Position numbers and translations under genes: made by a program
Notes under the pieces: generated by a model
Told to the model about the DNA's origin: nothing
Databases searched by the model: none
Seen by the model: the letters and a program-made list of their open reading frames with translations, nothing else
Shown: positions 1-7,261 of the stretch, in pieces
Numbering within the stretch: position 1 is the first letter of the stretch
How the letters are laid out: each line of letters begins with the position of its first letter
Source: DUAG01 sp046756865
GTDB taxonomy: Bacteria > Nitrospirota > Nitrospiria > SBBL01 > JAADHI01
NCBI GenBank assembly: GCA_046756865.1
Contig: JBHHXE010000031.1
Coordinates: 1-16,973 of the forward strand
Length of the DNA: 16,973 nt
Direction of reading: 5' to 3'

Positions 1-55
<55 letters not shown>

Positions 56-69
56 CAATATTAACATTT

Positions 70-146
70 TGGTGCGCCTGGAGGGGCTCGAACCCCCAAC
101 CTCCGGCTCCGGAGGCCGGCGCTCTATCCAATTGAGCTACAGGCGC
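70..146 (-). tRNA. tRNA-Arg (anticodon CCG), complete with encoded CCA
   Basis: On the minus strand the cloverleaf is complete. The acceptor GCGCCTG pairs with CAGGCGC, the D arm is GCTC/GAGC, the anticodon stem is CCGGC/GCCGG with loop CTCCGGA (anticodon CCG, reads CGG), and the T stem is GGGG/CCCC around TTCGAGC. The discriminator A is followed by a genome-encoded CCA at 70-72. The gene is 77 nt with CCA, a normal length. It lies upstream of tRNA-Lys in a small tRNA cluster where many genomes have parAB next to rsmG. Confidence 0.97.
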
Positions 147-157
147 AACGTCGGATC

Positions 158-186
158 TTTATATCACAAAAGGTCAACTGAAACAA
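158..186 (-). promoter_or_regulatory. Candidate sigma70-type promoter of the tRNA pair
   Basis: On the minus strand there is an extended -10 element TGATATAAA (TATAAA at 158-163 preceded by TG), and a weak -35 TTGTTT (181-186) at 17-bp spacing. The predicted start is near 151, a few bases before the tRNA-Arg 5' end at 146. The -10 is convincing and the -35 matches only its first three bases. Inferred from motif and position only. Confidence 0.4.
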
Positions 187-224
187 TAAAAAGACTCATC
201 CAGAATTGCCTTAACAATATTGCA

Positions 225-284
225 CGGTGAATGGTGAACGGACAAATATAAACCCCATCTCCTCATACCGTTTACGGTTTACGG
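225..284. repeat. Degenerate heptamer repeat pairs in inverted orientation
   Basis: Positions 226-239 hold two heptamers GGTGAAT and GGTGAAC. Positions 270-283 hold two identical heptamers GTTTACG. Read on the opposite strand, 268-284 gives CCGTAAACCGTAAACGG, which matches 225-241 (CGGTGAATGGTGAACGG) at 12 of 17 positions. These are therefore two diverged copies of one heptad unit in inverted orientation. They lie in the gene-free 147-330 interval between tRNA-Arg and rsmG. Function unknown; a remnant of a dispersed short-repeat family is my inference. Confidence 0.55.
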
Positions 285-327
285 CATTTCATGGTGAGGG
301 CCCTTGAGGGCAACAAAACGGTATGAG
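262..327. repeat. 12-bp perfect inverted repeat just after rsmG, with a nested small hairpin
   Basis: CTCATACCGTTT (262-273) and AAACGGTATGAG (316-327) are perfect reverse complements 42 bp apart. Between them GCCC-ttga-GGGC (300-311) can form a nested 4-bp hairpin. The right arm ends 3 bp from the rsmG stop codon, so the structure would form in the rsmG 3' transcript. No T-tract follows on the minus strand, so it is not a classical intrinsic terminator. It may act as a 3'-end stabilising hairpin or be a repeat boundary. Confidence 0.5.
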
Positions 328-330
328 CTA

Positions 331-993
331 TCAGGCGAATCGGCAGTTGATCAGGACGAGGGTTCGCGGATCTTCACAAAACGGAAGGGCCACCGGCCGC
401 AGCCCAAGCAATACCATATTAGGATATCCCATAAGGAGATCTCTCCATTTATACTCCTCTGCAGTGGTTTGATAAAAAAGGAGCCCCCCCCCCTTCCGAA
501 CAAAAGATGCCCCCTCCTTGAGCACACTTGCAGGATCGAGGCCTCTGGTCAAAAGCAGGTCATAGCGCCCGTCCCACTTTTTACCGCGTAATGCTTTCAT
601 CCTGTCGTGGGCAACAGTGACCTTCGAAAGCCCGAGCAGTCCAATGACATGGTGAAGAAAGGTCACTTTTTTTTCTATCGGCTCGACCAGTGTCATGTCC
701 AGGTCCGGCCTGACAATCTTGAGAGGCAGCCCCGGAGAGCCGGCCCCGGTTCCCACGTCGATCCACTTTGCTCCAGGCTCAGCCCCTACGATGCCCAGCG
801 GCGTCAGCGCATCTAAAATGAATTTGATGATGATCTCATTCTCGCTCTGAAATCCCGTGAGATTGATCTTTCGGTTCCATCGGATAAGCGCCGAGAGATA
901 GCGCATGAATTGGTCCACCTGGGAGGAGGACAGCTTCAAGCCGAGTTGGTCACATCCGGAGAGAAGCCGTGCTTTTGGATCTATCTTCGCCAT
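331..993 (-). CDS. rsmG: 16S rRNA (guanine-527-N7) methyltransferase RsmG (GidB)
   Basis: RsmG transfers a methyl group from S-adenosylmethionine to N7 of G527 in the 530 loop of 16S rRNA; this is the known role of the family. The 220-residue protein has the usual length. It shows the N-terminal NRKINLTG segment (about residues 40-47) and the SAM-binding loop DVGTGAGSPG (79-88), followed by LVEP, as in RsmG. The ATG at 993 is chosen because no in-frame start lies upstream within the 38-bp gap after mnmG; its ribosome site is weak, which suggests coupling to mnmG. It is the last gene of the minus-strand block, in the classical mnmG-rsmG order. Odd point: codons for K167-G170 create a run of ten G (484-493), a slippage-prone tract. 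Loss of RsmG is known to give low-level streptomycin resistance in other bacteria. Confidence 0.96.
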   Translation of the reverse strand: MAKIDPKARLLSGCDQLGLKLSSSQVDQFMRYLSALIRWNRKINLTGFQSENEIIIKFILDALTPLGIVGAEPGAKWIDVGTGAGSPGLPLKIVRPDLDMTLVEPIEKKVTFLHHVIGLLGLSKVTVAHDRMKALRGKKWDGRYDLLLTRGLDPASVLKEGASFVRKGGGLLFYQTTAEEYKWRDLLMGYPNMVLLGLRPVALPFCEDPRTLVLINCRFA

Positions 994-1031
994 GAGGCTA
1001 TTTTCTTCGACTCCCGTCCGTTTTGGTCTGG

Positions 1032-2954
1032 CTAAGCAGGGCGGGACGCATTTTCAAGATCTTCATCTCCAGGGGGAATCTTTGAAGCGCGCCTCTTCTG
1101 TTCAAGGGCAACCATCAGGATGGAAATCGCGGCGGGCGTTACCCCAGAAATACGGGAGGCCTGTCCCAAGGAGTGAGGACGAATCCGCTCCAGCTTTTCT
1201 TTTACTTCGCTGGAAAGGCAGCCCACCGCCTCAAAATCAAAAGAAGCCGGGATTTGCTTCCCCTCCAGGCGGCGCCTACGCGCAACCTGTGAAAGTTCCC
1301 GTCGAATATAGCCCTCATACTTTATCTCGATTTCAACCTGATCCGCGATTGCACCATCGAACTTCCCATTCAAGTCAAACCACGTTTTAATCTTTTTCGT
1401 GTCAACGCCGGGACGTTTGAGCAATTTTGCCAGACTCATGGAAGGGGGCGCGTTATCAAGTCCTTCAGACTGAAGCCTTTCAAGGGCTCCGGGAAAGTTT
1501 CGGACCTGGGAAGTCTCCAGCCAATGCTTCGCCTCGTCGACGCACGCTTTCTTTGACACACAGGCCGCATACTGAGTCTCCGGAACTAAGCCCAACTGAT
1601 GTCCCTTTGCCATCAGCCTTAGATCCGCATTATCGTGGCGGAGCAGGAGGCGGTATTCCGCCCGGGAGGTAAACATTCGGTACGGCTCTTCAGTGCCAAG
1701 GGTTACCAGGTCGTCAATTAAGACCCCGATATAGGCTTCTGAGCGGTCAAGGATGAGAGGGGCTTCATTCCGAAGCTTCAGGACGGCATTGATGCCAGCC
1801 ATCAGGCCCTGCGCGGCCGCCTCCTCATAGCCGGAGGTTCCGTTAATCTGTCCGGCATGGTAAAGCCCAGCCACCGGCTTCGTCTCCAGGGTCGCGTTCA
1901 ACTGCGTCGGCGGAATAAAGTCATATTCGATGGCATAGCCGGGCCGTACCATTTTGACCTTTTCCAAACCGGGGATCGTTTGAACAAATTCAAGCTGAAC
2001 CGCTTCGGGCAGGCAGGTTGAGATCCCATTAGGGTAGACCACCCGCGTATTTCTTCCTTCGGGCTCCAGAAAAACCTGATGGCGCGGGTGAGACGAAAAC
2101 TTGGAGACTTTGTCTTCGATAGAAGGACAATAGCGCGGCCCCACTCCGGTAATCGCCCCAGAATAGAGGGGGGATTCCCCGAGATGTGCCCGGATCATCT
2201 CGTGCGTTTTCTCATGCGTGTAGGTCAGGTGGCAGGGGAGTTGATCCAGATCCAGGCGCTCGGTCGTAAAAGAAAAAGGGGTTGGGGGGTCATCACCGTA
2301 TTGTGGCAAGAGCTTTGTCGTATCAATTGTTCTGCCGTCCAGCCGGGGCGGCGTGCCCGTCTTCAGCCGGCCAAGGTGAAAACCAAGATCGATCAGACTT
2401 TCGGAGGCTTTCACTGCAGGAGCCTCTCCCATTCTCCCTGCAGGAAAAGAACGCTGTCCAATATGAATCAGGCCCCGCAGAAATGTTCCCGTCGTAAGGA
2501 TAACTGCAGGGGCAAAACATCTCGATTGATCATCCAGAACCACACCCTGAATCCGGCCCGCTTCAACCAGCAAACGTTCAACCGCTGCTTCCAGGAGGCA
2601 GAGATTCGGGGCCTGAGAGAGGACCTCCGTCATCACCTGCCTGTAGATCTCCCTGTCGGCCTGGGCGCGAAGGGCGCGTACGGCCGGCCCCTTGCTCATA
2701 TTCAACATCCGGAATTGAATCCCTGCCCGGTCGATCACCCGGGCCATTTCACCTCCGAGGGCATCAATCTCCCTGACCAGGTGTCCCTTTGCGATTCCTC
2801 CGACCGCCGGATTGCAGGACATCTGCCCGATATTTTCGAGCTTGAGCGTCACCAGAAGCGTTGAAACCCCCATTCGGGCTGCAGCCAGGGCTGCTTCGCA
2901 CCCGGCGTGGCCTGCACCTACAACAATGATGTCATATTTTCGTCGCGCCATCAT
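1032..2954 (-). CDS. mnmG: tRNA uridine-34 5-carboxymethylaminomethyl modification enzyme MnmG (GidA), FAD-binding subunit
   Basis: MnmG works with MnmE to install the cmnm5 (or nm5) group on wobble uridine 34 of tRNAs reading split codon boxes, using FAD, NADH and a methylene-folate donor (family knowledge). Seen here: the N-terminal Rossmann FAD motif GAGHAG (G13, G15, G18), the hallmark CNPAVGGIAKGHL segment, TGTFLRG, and the second FAD-contact region GQINGTSGYEEAAAQGL near residue 370. The C-terminal helical domain that contacts MnmE and tRNA is present. Length 640 is slightly above the usual 620-630. The first ATG (2954) is followed directly by a second (2951); AAGGAAGGG about 12 bases upstream fits either. 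The gene follows mnmE after an 87-bp gap holding parS and precedes rsmG. Confidence 0.97.
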   Translation of the reverse strand: MMARRKYDIIVVGAGHAGCEAALAAARMGVSTLLVTLKLENIGQMSCNPAVGGIAKGHLVREIDALGGEMARVIDRAGIQFRMLNMSKGPAVRALRAQADREIYRQVMTEVLSQAPNLCLLEAAVERLLVEAGRIQGVVLDDQSRCFAPAVILTTGTFLRGLIHIGQRSFPAGRMGEAPAVKASESLIDLGFHLGRLKTGTPPRLDGRTIDTTKLLPQYGDDPPTPFSFTTERLDLDQLPCHLTYTHEKTHEMIRAHLGESPLYSGAITGVGPRYCPSIEDKVSKFSSHPRHQVFLEPEGRNTRVVYPNGISTCLPEAVQLEFVQTIPGLEKVKMVRPGYAIEYDFIPPTQLNATLETKPVAGLYHAGQINGTSGYEEAAAQGLMAGINAVLKLRNEAPLILDRSEAYIGVLIDDLVTLGTEEPYRMFTSRAEYRLLLRHDNADLRLMAKGHQLGLVPETQYAACVSKKACVDEAKHWLETSQVRNFPGALERLQSEGLDNAPPSMSLAKLLKRPGVDTKKIKTWFDLNGKFDGAIADQVEIEIKYEGYIRRELSQVARRRRLEGKQIPASFDFEAVGCLSSEVKEKLERIRPHSLGQASRISGVTPAAISILMVALEQKRRASKIPPGDEDLENASRPA

Positions 2955-2995
2955 TTTCGCTTGGTCCCTTCCTTAATCTTGTGGAACGGGGATAA

Positions 2996-3031
2996 GGCGG
3001 GTTAATGTTCCACGTGGAACATTAACCCGCC
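2996..3031. promoter_or_regulatory. parS: parS centromere site inside a perfect 36-bp palindrome
   Basis: Positions 3006-3021 read TGTTCCACGTGGAACA, a perfect fit to the chromosomal parS consensus TGTTNCACGTGNAACA bound by ParB. Perfect symmetry continues for ten more base pairs on each side (arms GGCGGGTTAA and TTAACCCGCC), giving 36 bp centred between 3013 and 3014. A partial half-site GTGGAAC lies at 2981-2987. The site is in the mnmE-mnmG gap about 4 kb from oriC, where parS sites usually cluster. parA and parB are not in the window. As RNA the element would fold into a long hairpin, but no U-tract follows on the transcribed strand. Confidence 0.93.
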
Positions 3032-3041
3032 GGCCCAGAGA

Positions 3042-4436
3042 TCACTTCCCAATACAGAACTTACCGAAGACCTCATCCATGATCTCTTCAGTGGTGGTTT
3101 CTCCTACAACGTCCCCGAGGGCATCCATCGCAACCCTGAGGTCGCTCGCAATAAATTCGGAGGGATTGCCCTCCTGAAGGGCGTGAATTGCCCGCTCCAA
3201 GCCTTCCTGAACCCGCTCGAGGGATTTGCGATGCCTCACCAATGCCAGGAGGGGGCGCTCCTTGCTTATGCAGGAAATCAGGATTTTTTTCATGAGGTCT
3301 TGAAGATCAGGCAAGCCCTCACACGTCAGCGTCGAAATCTCGACAAGCGGTATACCGGAAAGACCGGGAAACCCCTTCTCCAACTTATTATGGTCAAGAA
3401 CTGATGGAAGATCGGACTTATTCAATACGATGATTTTATTTCGTCCCTTTAAGTTTTTATGAAGGCGCAAATCTTCCGGTGTCAGGGCCTCACTCATATC
3501 TAGGACCCAGATCGTTAAATCGCCTTCTTTTTCAGCCGCTTCAGCACGCAAGACCCCTTCAAGCTCAATGGGATGATCTGTTTCCCGGTAACCTGCGGTA
3601 TCAATCAAGCGAACCGTGACCCCATCCAGAACAAGCCATTCCTTCAGGAGATCCCGGGTTGTTCCCGCAAAAGGGGTCACGATTGCCCTGTCCTCTTTTA
3701 GTAGCGCATTCATCAGGCTTGATTTACCAACATTCGGACGCCCGACAATGGTCACCGTAAAACCCTCTCGAACCTGTCGCCCCGATTCATATCCGGACAA
3801 CAATTCTTTGACGTCGTCATGGATGGCATTAAACAGTGTAAGCATGGATTCCTGGCTCTTAAGAACGATTCCATCCTCTGAGAAATCGATTGAGGCCTCA
3901 ATCTCCGCCAGGGGAGACAAAAGTTTCTCTCTCAGGTCATTCACTTTTTCAGATAAATTTCCTTTTAACTGGCTGAGCGCCCACTGGTAATGTGTTTCTC
4001 CTTCTGCTGAGATGACCTCCATCACGGCTTCAGCCTGCGCAAGGTCCATTCTACCGGAAAGAAAGGCACGTCTCGTAAACTCACCGGGATCAGCCATCCG
4101 CGCACCCTCTTTTACCAGAGAGGACAGAATCATTTGCAAGCCGAAAGGGTTCCCATGAGATTGAATTTCGACAACATCTTCCCCCGTATACGACCCGGGA
4201 CCTTTCATGATGATAAAGAGACCTTGATCAATAGCCTCATTCTTCTCCGGGTCCTGGATTTCTGAAAAGTGGGCCGTATGCGTTCTAAAATCAGTCAACC
4301 GCCCTTTTCCTTTATAGAGCGGTTGTACGATAGAAAAGGCTTTTTCCCCGCTGACACGGACAACACCAATTGCAGACTTTCCTGCGGGTGTTGCAATAGC
4401 ACAAATCGTGTCGTTCTCTGCATTCATTTCAGGCAT
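3042..4436 (-). CDS. mnmE: tRNA modification GTPase MnmE (TrmE)
   Basis: MnmE is the GTPase partner of MnmG in wobble uridine 34 modification. The 464-residue protein has the family layout: an N-terminal folate-binding domain (DTICAIATPAGKSAIGVVRVSG; GPGSYTGEDVVEIQSHGN), a helical domain, an inserted G domain, and the C-terminal FGKFCIGK carrying the conserved catalytic-site Cys. G-domain motifs seen are G1 GRPNVGKSSL (Lys at about residue 238), the GTTRD switch region, G3 DTAGYRET and G4 NKSD. The start at 4436 gives MPEMNAEN; an internal ATG at 4427 is an alternative, and neither has a strong Shine-Dalgarno site. It starts 24 bp after yidC on the same strand. The frequent intervening jag (khpB) gene is absent. 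Confidence 0.97.
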   Translation of the reverse strand: MPEMNAENDTICAIATPAGKSAIGVVRVSGEKAFSIVQPLYKGKGRLTDFRTHTAHFSEIQDPEKNEAIDQGLFIIMKGPGSYTGEDVVEIQSHGNPFGLQMILSSLVKEGARMADPGEFTRRAFLSGRMDLAQAEAVMEVISAEGETHYQWALSQLKGNLSEKVNDLREKLLSPLAEIEASIDFSEDGIVLKSQESMLTLFNAIHDDVKELLSGYESGRQVREGFTVTIVGRPNVGKSSLMNALLKEDRAIVTPFAGTTRDLLKEWLVLDGVTVRLIDTAGYRETDHPIELEGVLRAEAAEKEGDLTIWVLDMSEALTPEDLRLHKNLKGRNKIIVLNKSDLPSVLDHNKLEKGFPGLSGIPLVEISTLTCEGLPDLQDLMKKILISCISKERPLLALVRHRKSLERVQEGLERAIHALQEGNPSEFIASDLRVAMDALGDVVGETTTEEIMDEVFGKFCIGK

Positions 4437-4460
4437 TGTTTGAGCCGAGGCCGTTAAAAT

Positions 4461-6140
4461 TTATACTGCGGCGTTTTCTCGTTTCATGAGGTACTGCTGG
4501 CCCACCGTCAAGATGTTATTTACCAGCCAGTAAAGGACTAAACCGGAAGGAAAGTTCAAAAAGAAGAAGGTATAGATGATCGGAAGAAACTTCATCATCT
4601 TTGCCTGGCTTGGATCCATTGTGTTGGGTTGCGAGTGTTGCTGTAAGATCATTGTTGCGCCCATAATGATGGGTAGGACATAGTAAGGATCTTTCGACGC
4701 AAGATCCGTGACCCAAAACATGAAATGCGCCTGTCGCAAATCAATCGTTGTATATAGAATATTGAAAAGCGAGATAAATACGGGGATCTGCACCAGCATC
4801 GGAAGACAGCCCCCGAGCGGATTAATCTTTTCGACCTTGTAGAGATTGATCAACTCTTTGTTTAGCCTTTCTTTATCCTTAGCCCACTTTTTCTTGATCT
4901 CCGCGACTTTTGGCTGAACAGCACCCATCGCCTTCATGGATTTGAGGCTCTTCCAGGTCACCGGAAAAAGAATCGCCTTGACGAGGACGGTTACCAGAAT
5001 AATAGCGACACCATAATTCCCTGTAAATCGAAAGAAAAACCTCAGAAGATAAAATATCGGCTTGGCAATCAATCTTACCGGAAGCCAACTTCCTGAGATA
5101 AACCAACCAAAATCAATGGTCTCATCAAGATTGGCCCCCATATCTTTTAAACGATCATACTCTTTTGGCCCGACATAAAGAGAAAAGTTGTGCGGTCCCT
5201 GACTTTCTTCCGCTTTGACGCGAATAGATGAAATGATCGAGTTTTCTTCTTCGCTTTCTATGTAGGCCTCGATATTTTCTGTGAGGTTTTCAGGAATCAA
5301 GGCGCTCAAAAAATACTTATCTTGAAGTCCTATCCAGCTCAGGCTCCCTTCATGTGTAACATCCCCTTCCATTTTGGCCGGTGATTCCAACACAACTTCC
5401 CCATTGACCAGGCTGATCGCGCCGGAACTACGTCCTCCTTGACCACTCCAATCATGAATGCCAAAATTTGTCCCCAATGACAGGCTGTATCCATTTTTGG
5501 AACCTGCCCTCATGACACTCATCTCAACGCGATATCGATCGTGGTAAAAATGAAGCGTTTTAACAACCTTTTGACCCTCCGTCCCAACAAATGTCATGAC
5601 AACTTTTCCTTTGGGATTCGCCTGGTTCAATTGTAGGAAAGGTACACTCAGCTGATAGCCCCTTTTTTCATTCTCCGCGTCCTTCCCGGTAAACAAACTC
5701 AGAGGACGCACTTTTTCATCTTCAGAAACCAGCTCTATGCTCTGTTCCTGCCCTTCCTCATCTTTTTCCGTGTATCGCTTTAATTCCCATTCCTTAATCG
5801 TCCCGCCAAAACTGGAAAGCGTAATGCGATAAAGATCACTTTCAACTACAGTTAGCTTTTCTTCGGATTCAAGGCTCATCTCAATTTTAGACTTCTCAGC
5901 ATGCTCTCCCGCCTCAAGGAGTTTCGGCTCACCCTTATCTGGTTCAGACCGATCTTCCAGGACCTGAACTTCCTGAGAGTCTGATGTATCTTTTTGAACA
6001 GATCGCTCAGTTTCATTCGGCGTTATCTCTGGAGCAGACGATTCCTGTAGAGGCGGTCCGATAACCCAGGTGATAAAAAAAGGATACAAAAATATAATAA
6101 AGACGGATAGTGCTAAGAAAACGACAAGCCGTTTTTCCAT
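4461..6140 (-). CDS. yidC: Membrane protein insertase YidC (Oxa1 family)
   Basis: YidC inserts and folds inner-membrane proteins, alone or with SecYEG. The 559-residue length matches diderm YidC. Seen: an N-terminal membrane anchor (about residues 5-27), a charged linker rich in Glu/Ser/Asp, a large beta-rich periplasmic domain to about residue 340, then the conserved five-helix core starting near FRFTGNYGVAIILVTVLVK, the cytoplasmic hairpin with QPKVAEIKKKWAKDKERLNKE, and the NPLGGCLPMLVQIPVFISLF signature. The position aligned with the groove Arg of E. coli YidC (R366) is Lys388 here, which keeps the positive charge. The start at 6140 follows AAGGAAGAG about 12 bases upstream. It lies 30 bp after yidD and 24 bp before mnmE, so one transcript is likely. 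Confidence 0.97.
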   Translation of the reverse strand: MEKRLVVFLALSVFIIFLYPFFITWVIGPPLQESSAPEITPNETERSVQKDTSDSQEVQVLEDRSEPDKGEPKLLEAGEHAEKSKIEMSLESEEKLTVVESDLYRITLSSFGGTIKEWELKRYTEKDEEGQEQSIELVSEDEKVRPLSLFTGKDAENEKRGYQLSVPFLQLNQANPKGKVVMTFVGTEGQKVVKTLHFYHDRYRVEMSVMRAGSKNGYSLSLGTNFGIHDWSGQGGRSSGAISLVNGEVVLESPAKMEGDVTHEGSLSWIGLQDKYFLSALIPENLTENIEAYIESEEENSIISSIRVKAEESQGPHNFSLYVGPKEYDRLKDMGANLDETIDFGWFISGSWLPVRLIAKPIFYLLRFFFRFTGNYGVAIILVTVLVKAILFPVTWKSLKSMKAMGAVQPKVAEIKKKWAKDKERLNKELINLYKVEKINPLGGCLPMLVQIPVFISLFNILYTTIDLRQAHFMFWVTDLASKDPYYVLPIIMGATMILQQHSQPNTMDPSQAKMMKFLPIIYTFFFLNFPSGLVLYWLVNNILTVGQQYLMKRENAAV

Positions 6141-6170
6141 AGACGGATTCTCTTCCTTTTCTGCTTTACA

Positions 6171-6380
6171 TTATTTTATGGGGTCGTAACCACCACTGCT
6201 GAAAGGGTGGCACCGCATCAGACGGTTTAAGGTCTTCAGGATTCCAGCAAAAAAACCATGCCTTTTAACTGCCTGAATGGAATAGGACGAGCAGGTTGGG
6301 GAAAAACGACAAACCGGGGGAAAAACAGGAGAGAGAAACCGCTGATAAAATCTTACAATTAAGGTGTATACCAAGGCCAT
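6171..6380 (-). CDS. yidD: Membrane protein insertion efficiency factor YidD
   Basis: YidD is a small amphipathic membrane-associated protein that helps YidC-dependent insertion. The protein (69 residues from the ATG) shows the family signature: RFYQRFLSP followed by the Cys-containing CRFSPTCSSYS motif, then AVKRHG and a C-terminal RCHPFSSGGYDP. Two starts are adjacent: GTG at 6383 and ATG at 6380. I chose the ATG, whose A is the last base of the rnpA TGA stop, giving a TGATG overlap and translational coupling. No independent ribosome site is seen. Gene order rnpA-yidD-yidC is the usual one. Confidence 0.95.
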   Translation of the reverse strand: MALVYTLIVRFYQRFLSPVFPPVCRFSPTCSSYSIQAVKRHGFFAGILKTLNRLMRCHPFSSGGYDPIK

Positions 6381-6709
6381 CACTTTTGGCTCGGAATCAC
6401 CGCCTCTAGGAGCATATTTTCAAGCCTTTGAAATAATTGATGAAAACTCAGCTCATCTGCCTTTCTTCCCGGCCGGATTATAATATCATATCCAAGCAGA
6501 CTTTCCTTAAACCTCAAGAGGAGTTCTCTGAAAACGCGCTTTATCTTGTTTCGTCTCACTGCAATTCCAAATTTTTTACCGACATGTATGGCGTATTGAA
6601 ATTCAAGACATTCATTTTCAAGATACAGGAGCGTAAGGTCTTTAGACCGAATTCTCTTTCCTTCGCGGTAAACCTTTTGAACGGCCTTTTTATCCCTGAG
6701 ACGTTTCAA
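6380..6709 (-). CDS. rnpA: Ribonuclease P protein component RnpA
   Basis: RnpA is the protein cofactor of the RNase P ribozyme, which matures tRNA 5' ends. The 109-residue product has the family layout: N-terminal LRDKKAVQKVYREGKR, central YAIHVGKKFGIAVRRNKIKRVFRELL containing the RNR-type signature helix, and a C-terminal D-I-I-I-R-P strand. The only in-frame start after the upstream stop is a TTG at 6709, just 7 bp after the rpmH stop codon. The nearest purine-rich stretch is about 25 bases upstream, inside rpmH, so translation probably depends on coupling to rpmH. The stop overlaps the yidD start by one base. RNase P RNA (rnpB) is not in the window. Confidence 0.95.
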   Translation of the reverse strand: MKRLRDKKAVQKVYREGKRIRSKDLTLLYLENECLEFQYAIHVGKKFGIAVRRNKIKRVFRELLLRFKESLLGYDIIIRPGRKADELSFHQLFQRLENMLLEAVIPSQK

Positions 6710-6716
6710 GGGAAGA

Positions 6717-6854
6717 CTACACGCTTAGGCGCTTTCTTCCTTTTGCCCGTCTTCTCTTAATCACTTTTCGTCCGTTCGCCGTCTCCATCCTTTTCAAGAA
6801 TCCATGTGTCCGTTTCCGCTTGCGATTGCTTGGTTGTCTGTATGTTACTGACAT
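6717..6854 (-). CDS. rpmH: 50S ribosomal protein L34
   Basis: L34 is a very short, basic large-subunit protein. The minus-strand frame from ATG 6854 gives 45 residues starting MSVTYRQPSNRKRKRTHGF and ending RRRAKGRKRLSV, a clear full-length L34 (usual length 44-46). GGGGAAAG a few bases before the ATG can serve as ribosome-binding site. It is the first gene of the minus-strand block facing away from oriC, and rnpA follows after 7 bp, the conserved rpmH-rnpA pair. A good sigma70-type promoter sits just upstream at 6882-6910. Confidence 0.97.
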   Translation of the reverse strand: MSVTYRQPSNRKRKRTHGFLKRMETANGRKVIKRRRAKGRKRLSV

Positions 6855-6881
6855 TGCTTTCCCCATCTGATTAAAACGTCA

Positions 6882-6910
6882 ATCATCTTAAATTTAACCT
6901 TTCATGTCAA
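6882..6910 (-). promoter_or_regulatory. Candidate rpmH operon promoter
   Basis: On the minus strand a perfect -35 TTGACA (6905-6910) is followed, after exactly 17 bp, by GATGAT (6882-6887), which matches the -10 consensus at 4 of 6 positions including A2 and T6. The predicted start near 6875 leaves a leader of about 20 nt. An 8-bp inverted repeat (AATTTAAC 6891-6898, GTTAAATT 6913-6920) flanks the -35 and could be an operator. A second minus-strand TATAAT at 6918-6923 lacks a -35 and is a weaker alternative. Confidence 0.5.
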
Positions 6911-7167
6911 GCGTTAAATTATAAATGAATTTCAGTCTTTAAGGATATAGCAAGATAGAAACAAAACACAAATGAAGCTGTCCATTCTTGATAAATTTTG
7001 ATAAAAAAGCTATAAACTACAGCATAAATTTTTGTTATTAGCAATATTCATTATTTTTATATGTGGATTTAACAAGAGATGAAAATAAATAGTAATAAGA
7101 GATAGGATCTGCTATGCGTAACTGTCGAAGGTTCTTAATATTAATAAAAAATTCATGCTGATAGGGC

Positions 7168-7176
7168 TGTGGATAA
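7168..7176 (-). promoter_or_regulatory. DnaA box (TTATCCACA)
   Basis: A perfect nine-base match to the consensus DnaA box on the minus strand. It lies 22 bp upstream of the -35 element of the candidate dnaA promoter, so it may serve both origin recognition and dnaA autoregulation. Confidence 0.9.
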
Positions 7177-7198
7177 ACCGCTGTATTTTCAGAAAAAC

Positions 7199-7227
7199 TT
7201 GATTCAAAATTTATGTTTAGGTATAAT
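7199..7227 (+). promoter_or_regulatory. Candidate dnaA promoter
   Basis: TTGATT (7199-7204), 17 bp, then a perfect TATAAT (7222-7227). The predicted start near 7234 gives a leader of about 127 nt that contains an 18-bp inverted repeat (7262-7279) and a perfect DnaA box (7337-7345). This is the best sigma70-type promoter I see upstream of dnaA. Confidence 0.6.
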
Positions 7228-7261
7228 GGTCTCGCTTCAGGGATAGAAAAATAATTGACAG

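Noticed and set aside
304..591. A 95-codon plus-strand frame beside the repeats
   Set aside because: It is largely antisense to rsmG and includes the translated C10 run; no ribosome site or family resemblance.
2079..2864. A 261-codon open frame on the plus strand
   Set aside because: It is antisense within mnmG, whose conserved motifs are clear on the other strand; the plus-strand product is low-complexity and resembles no family.
2996..3031. The long palindrome as an intrinsic terminator after mnmE
   Set aside because: No U-tract follows on the transcribed strand, and the core is an exact parS match, which explains the symmetry better.
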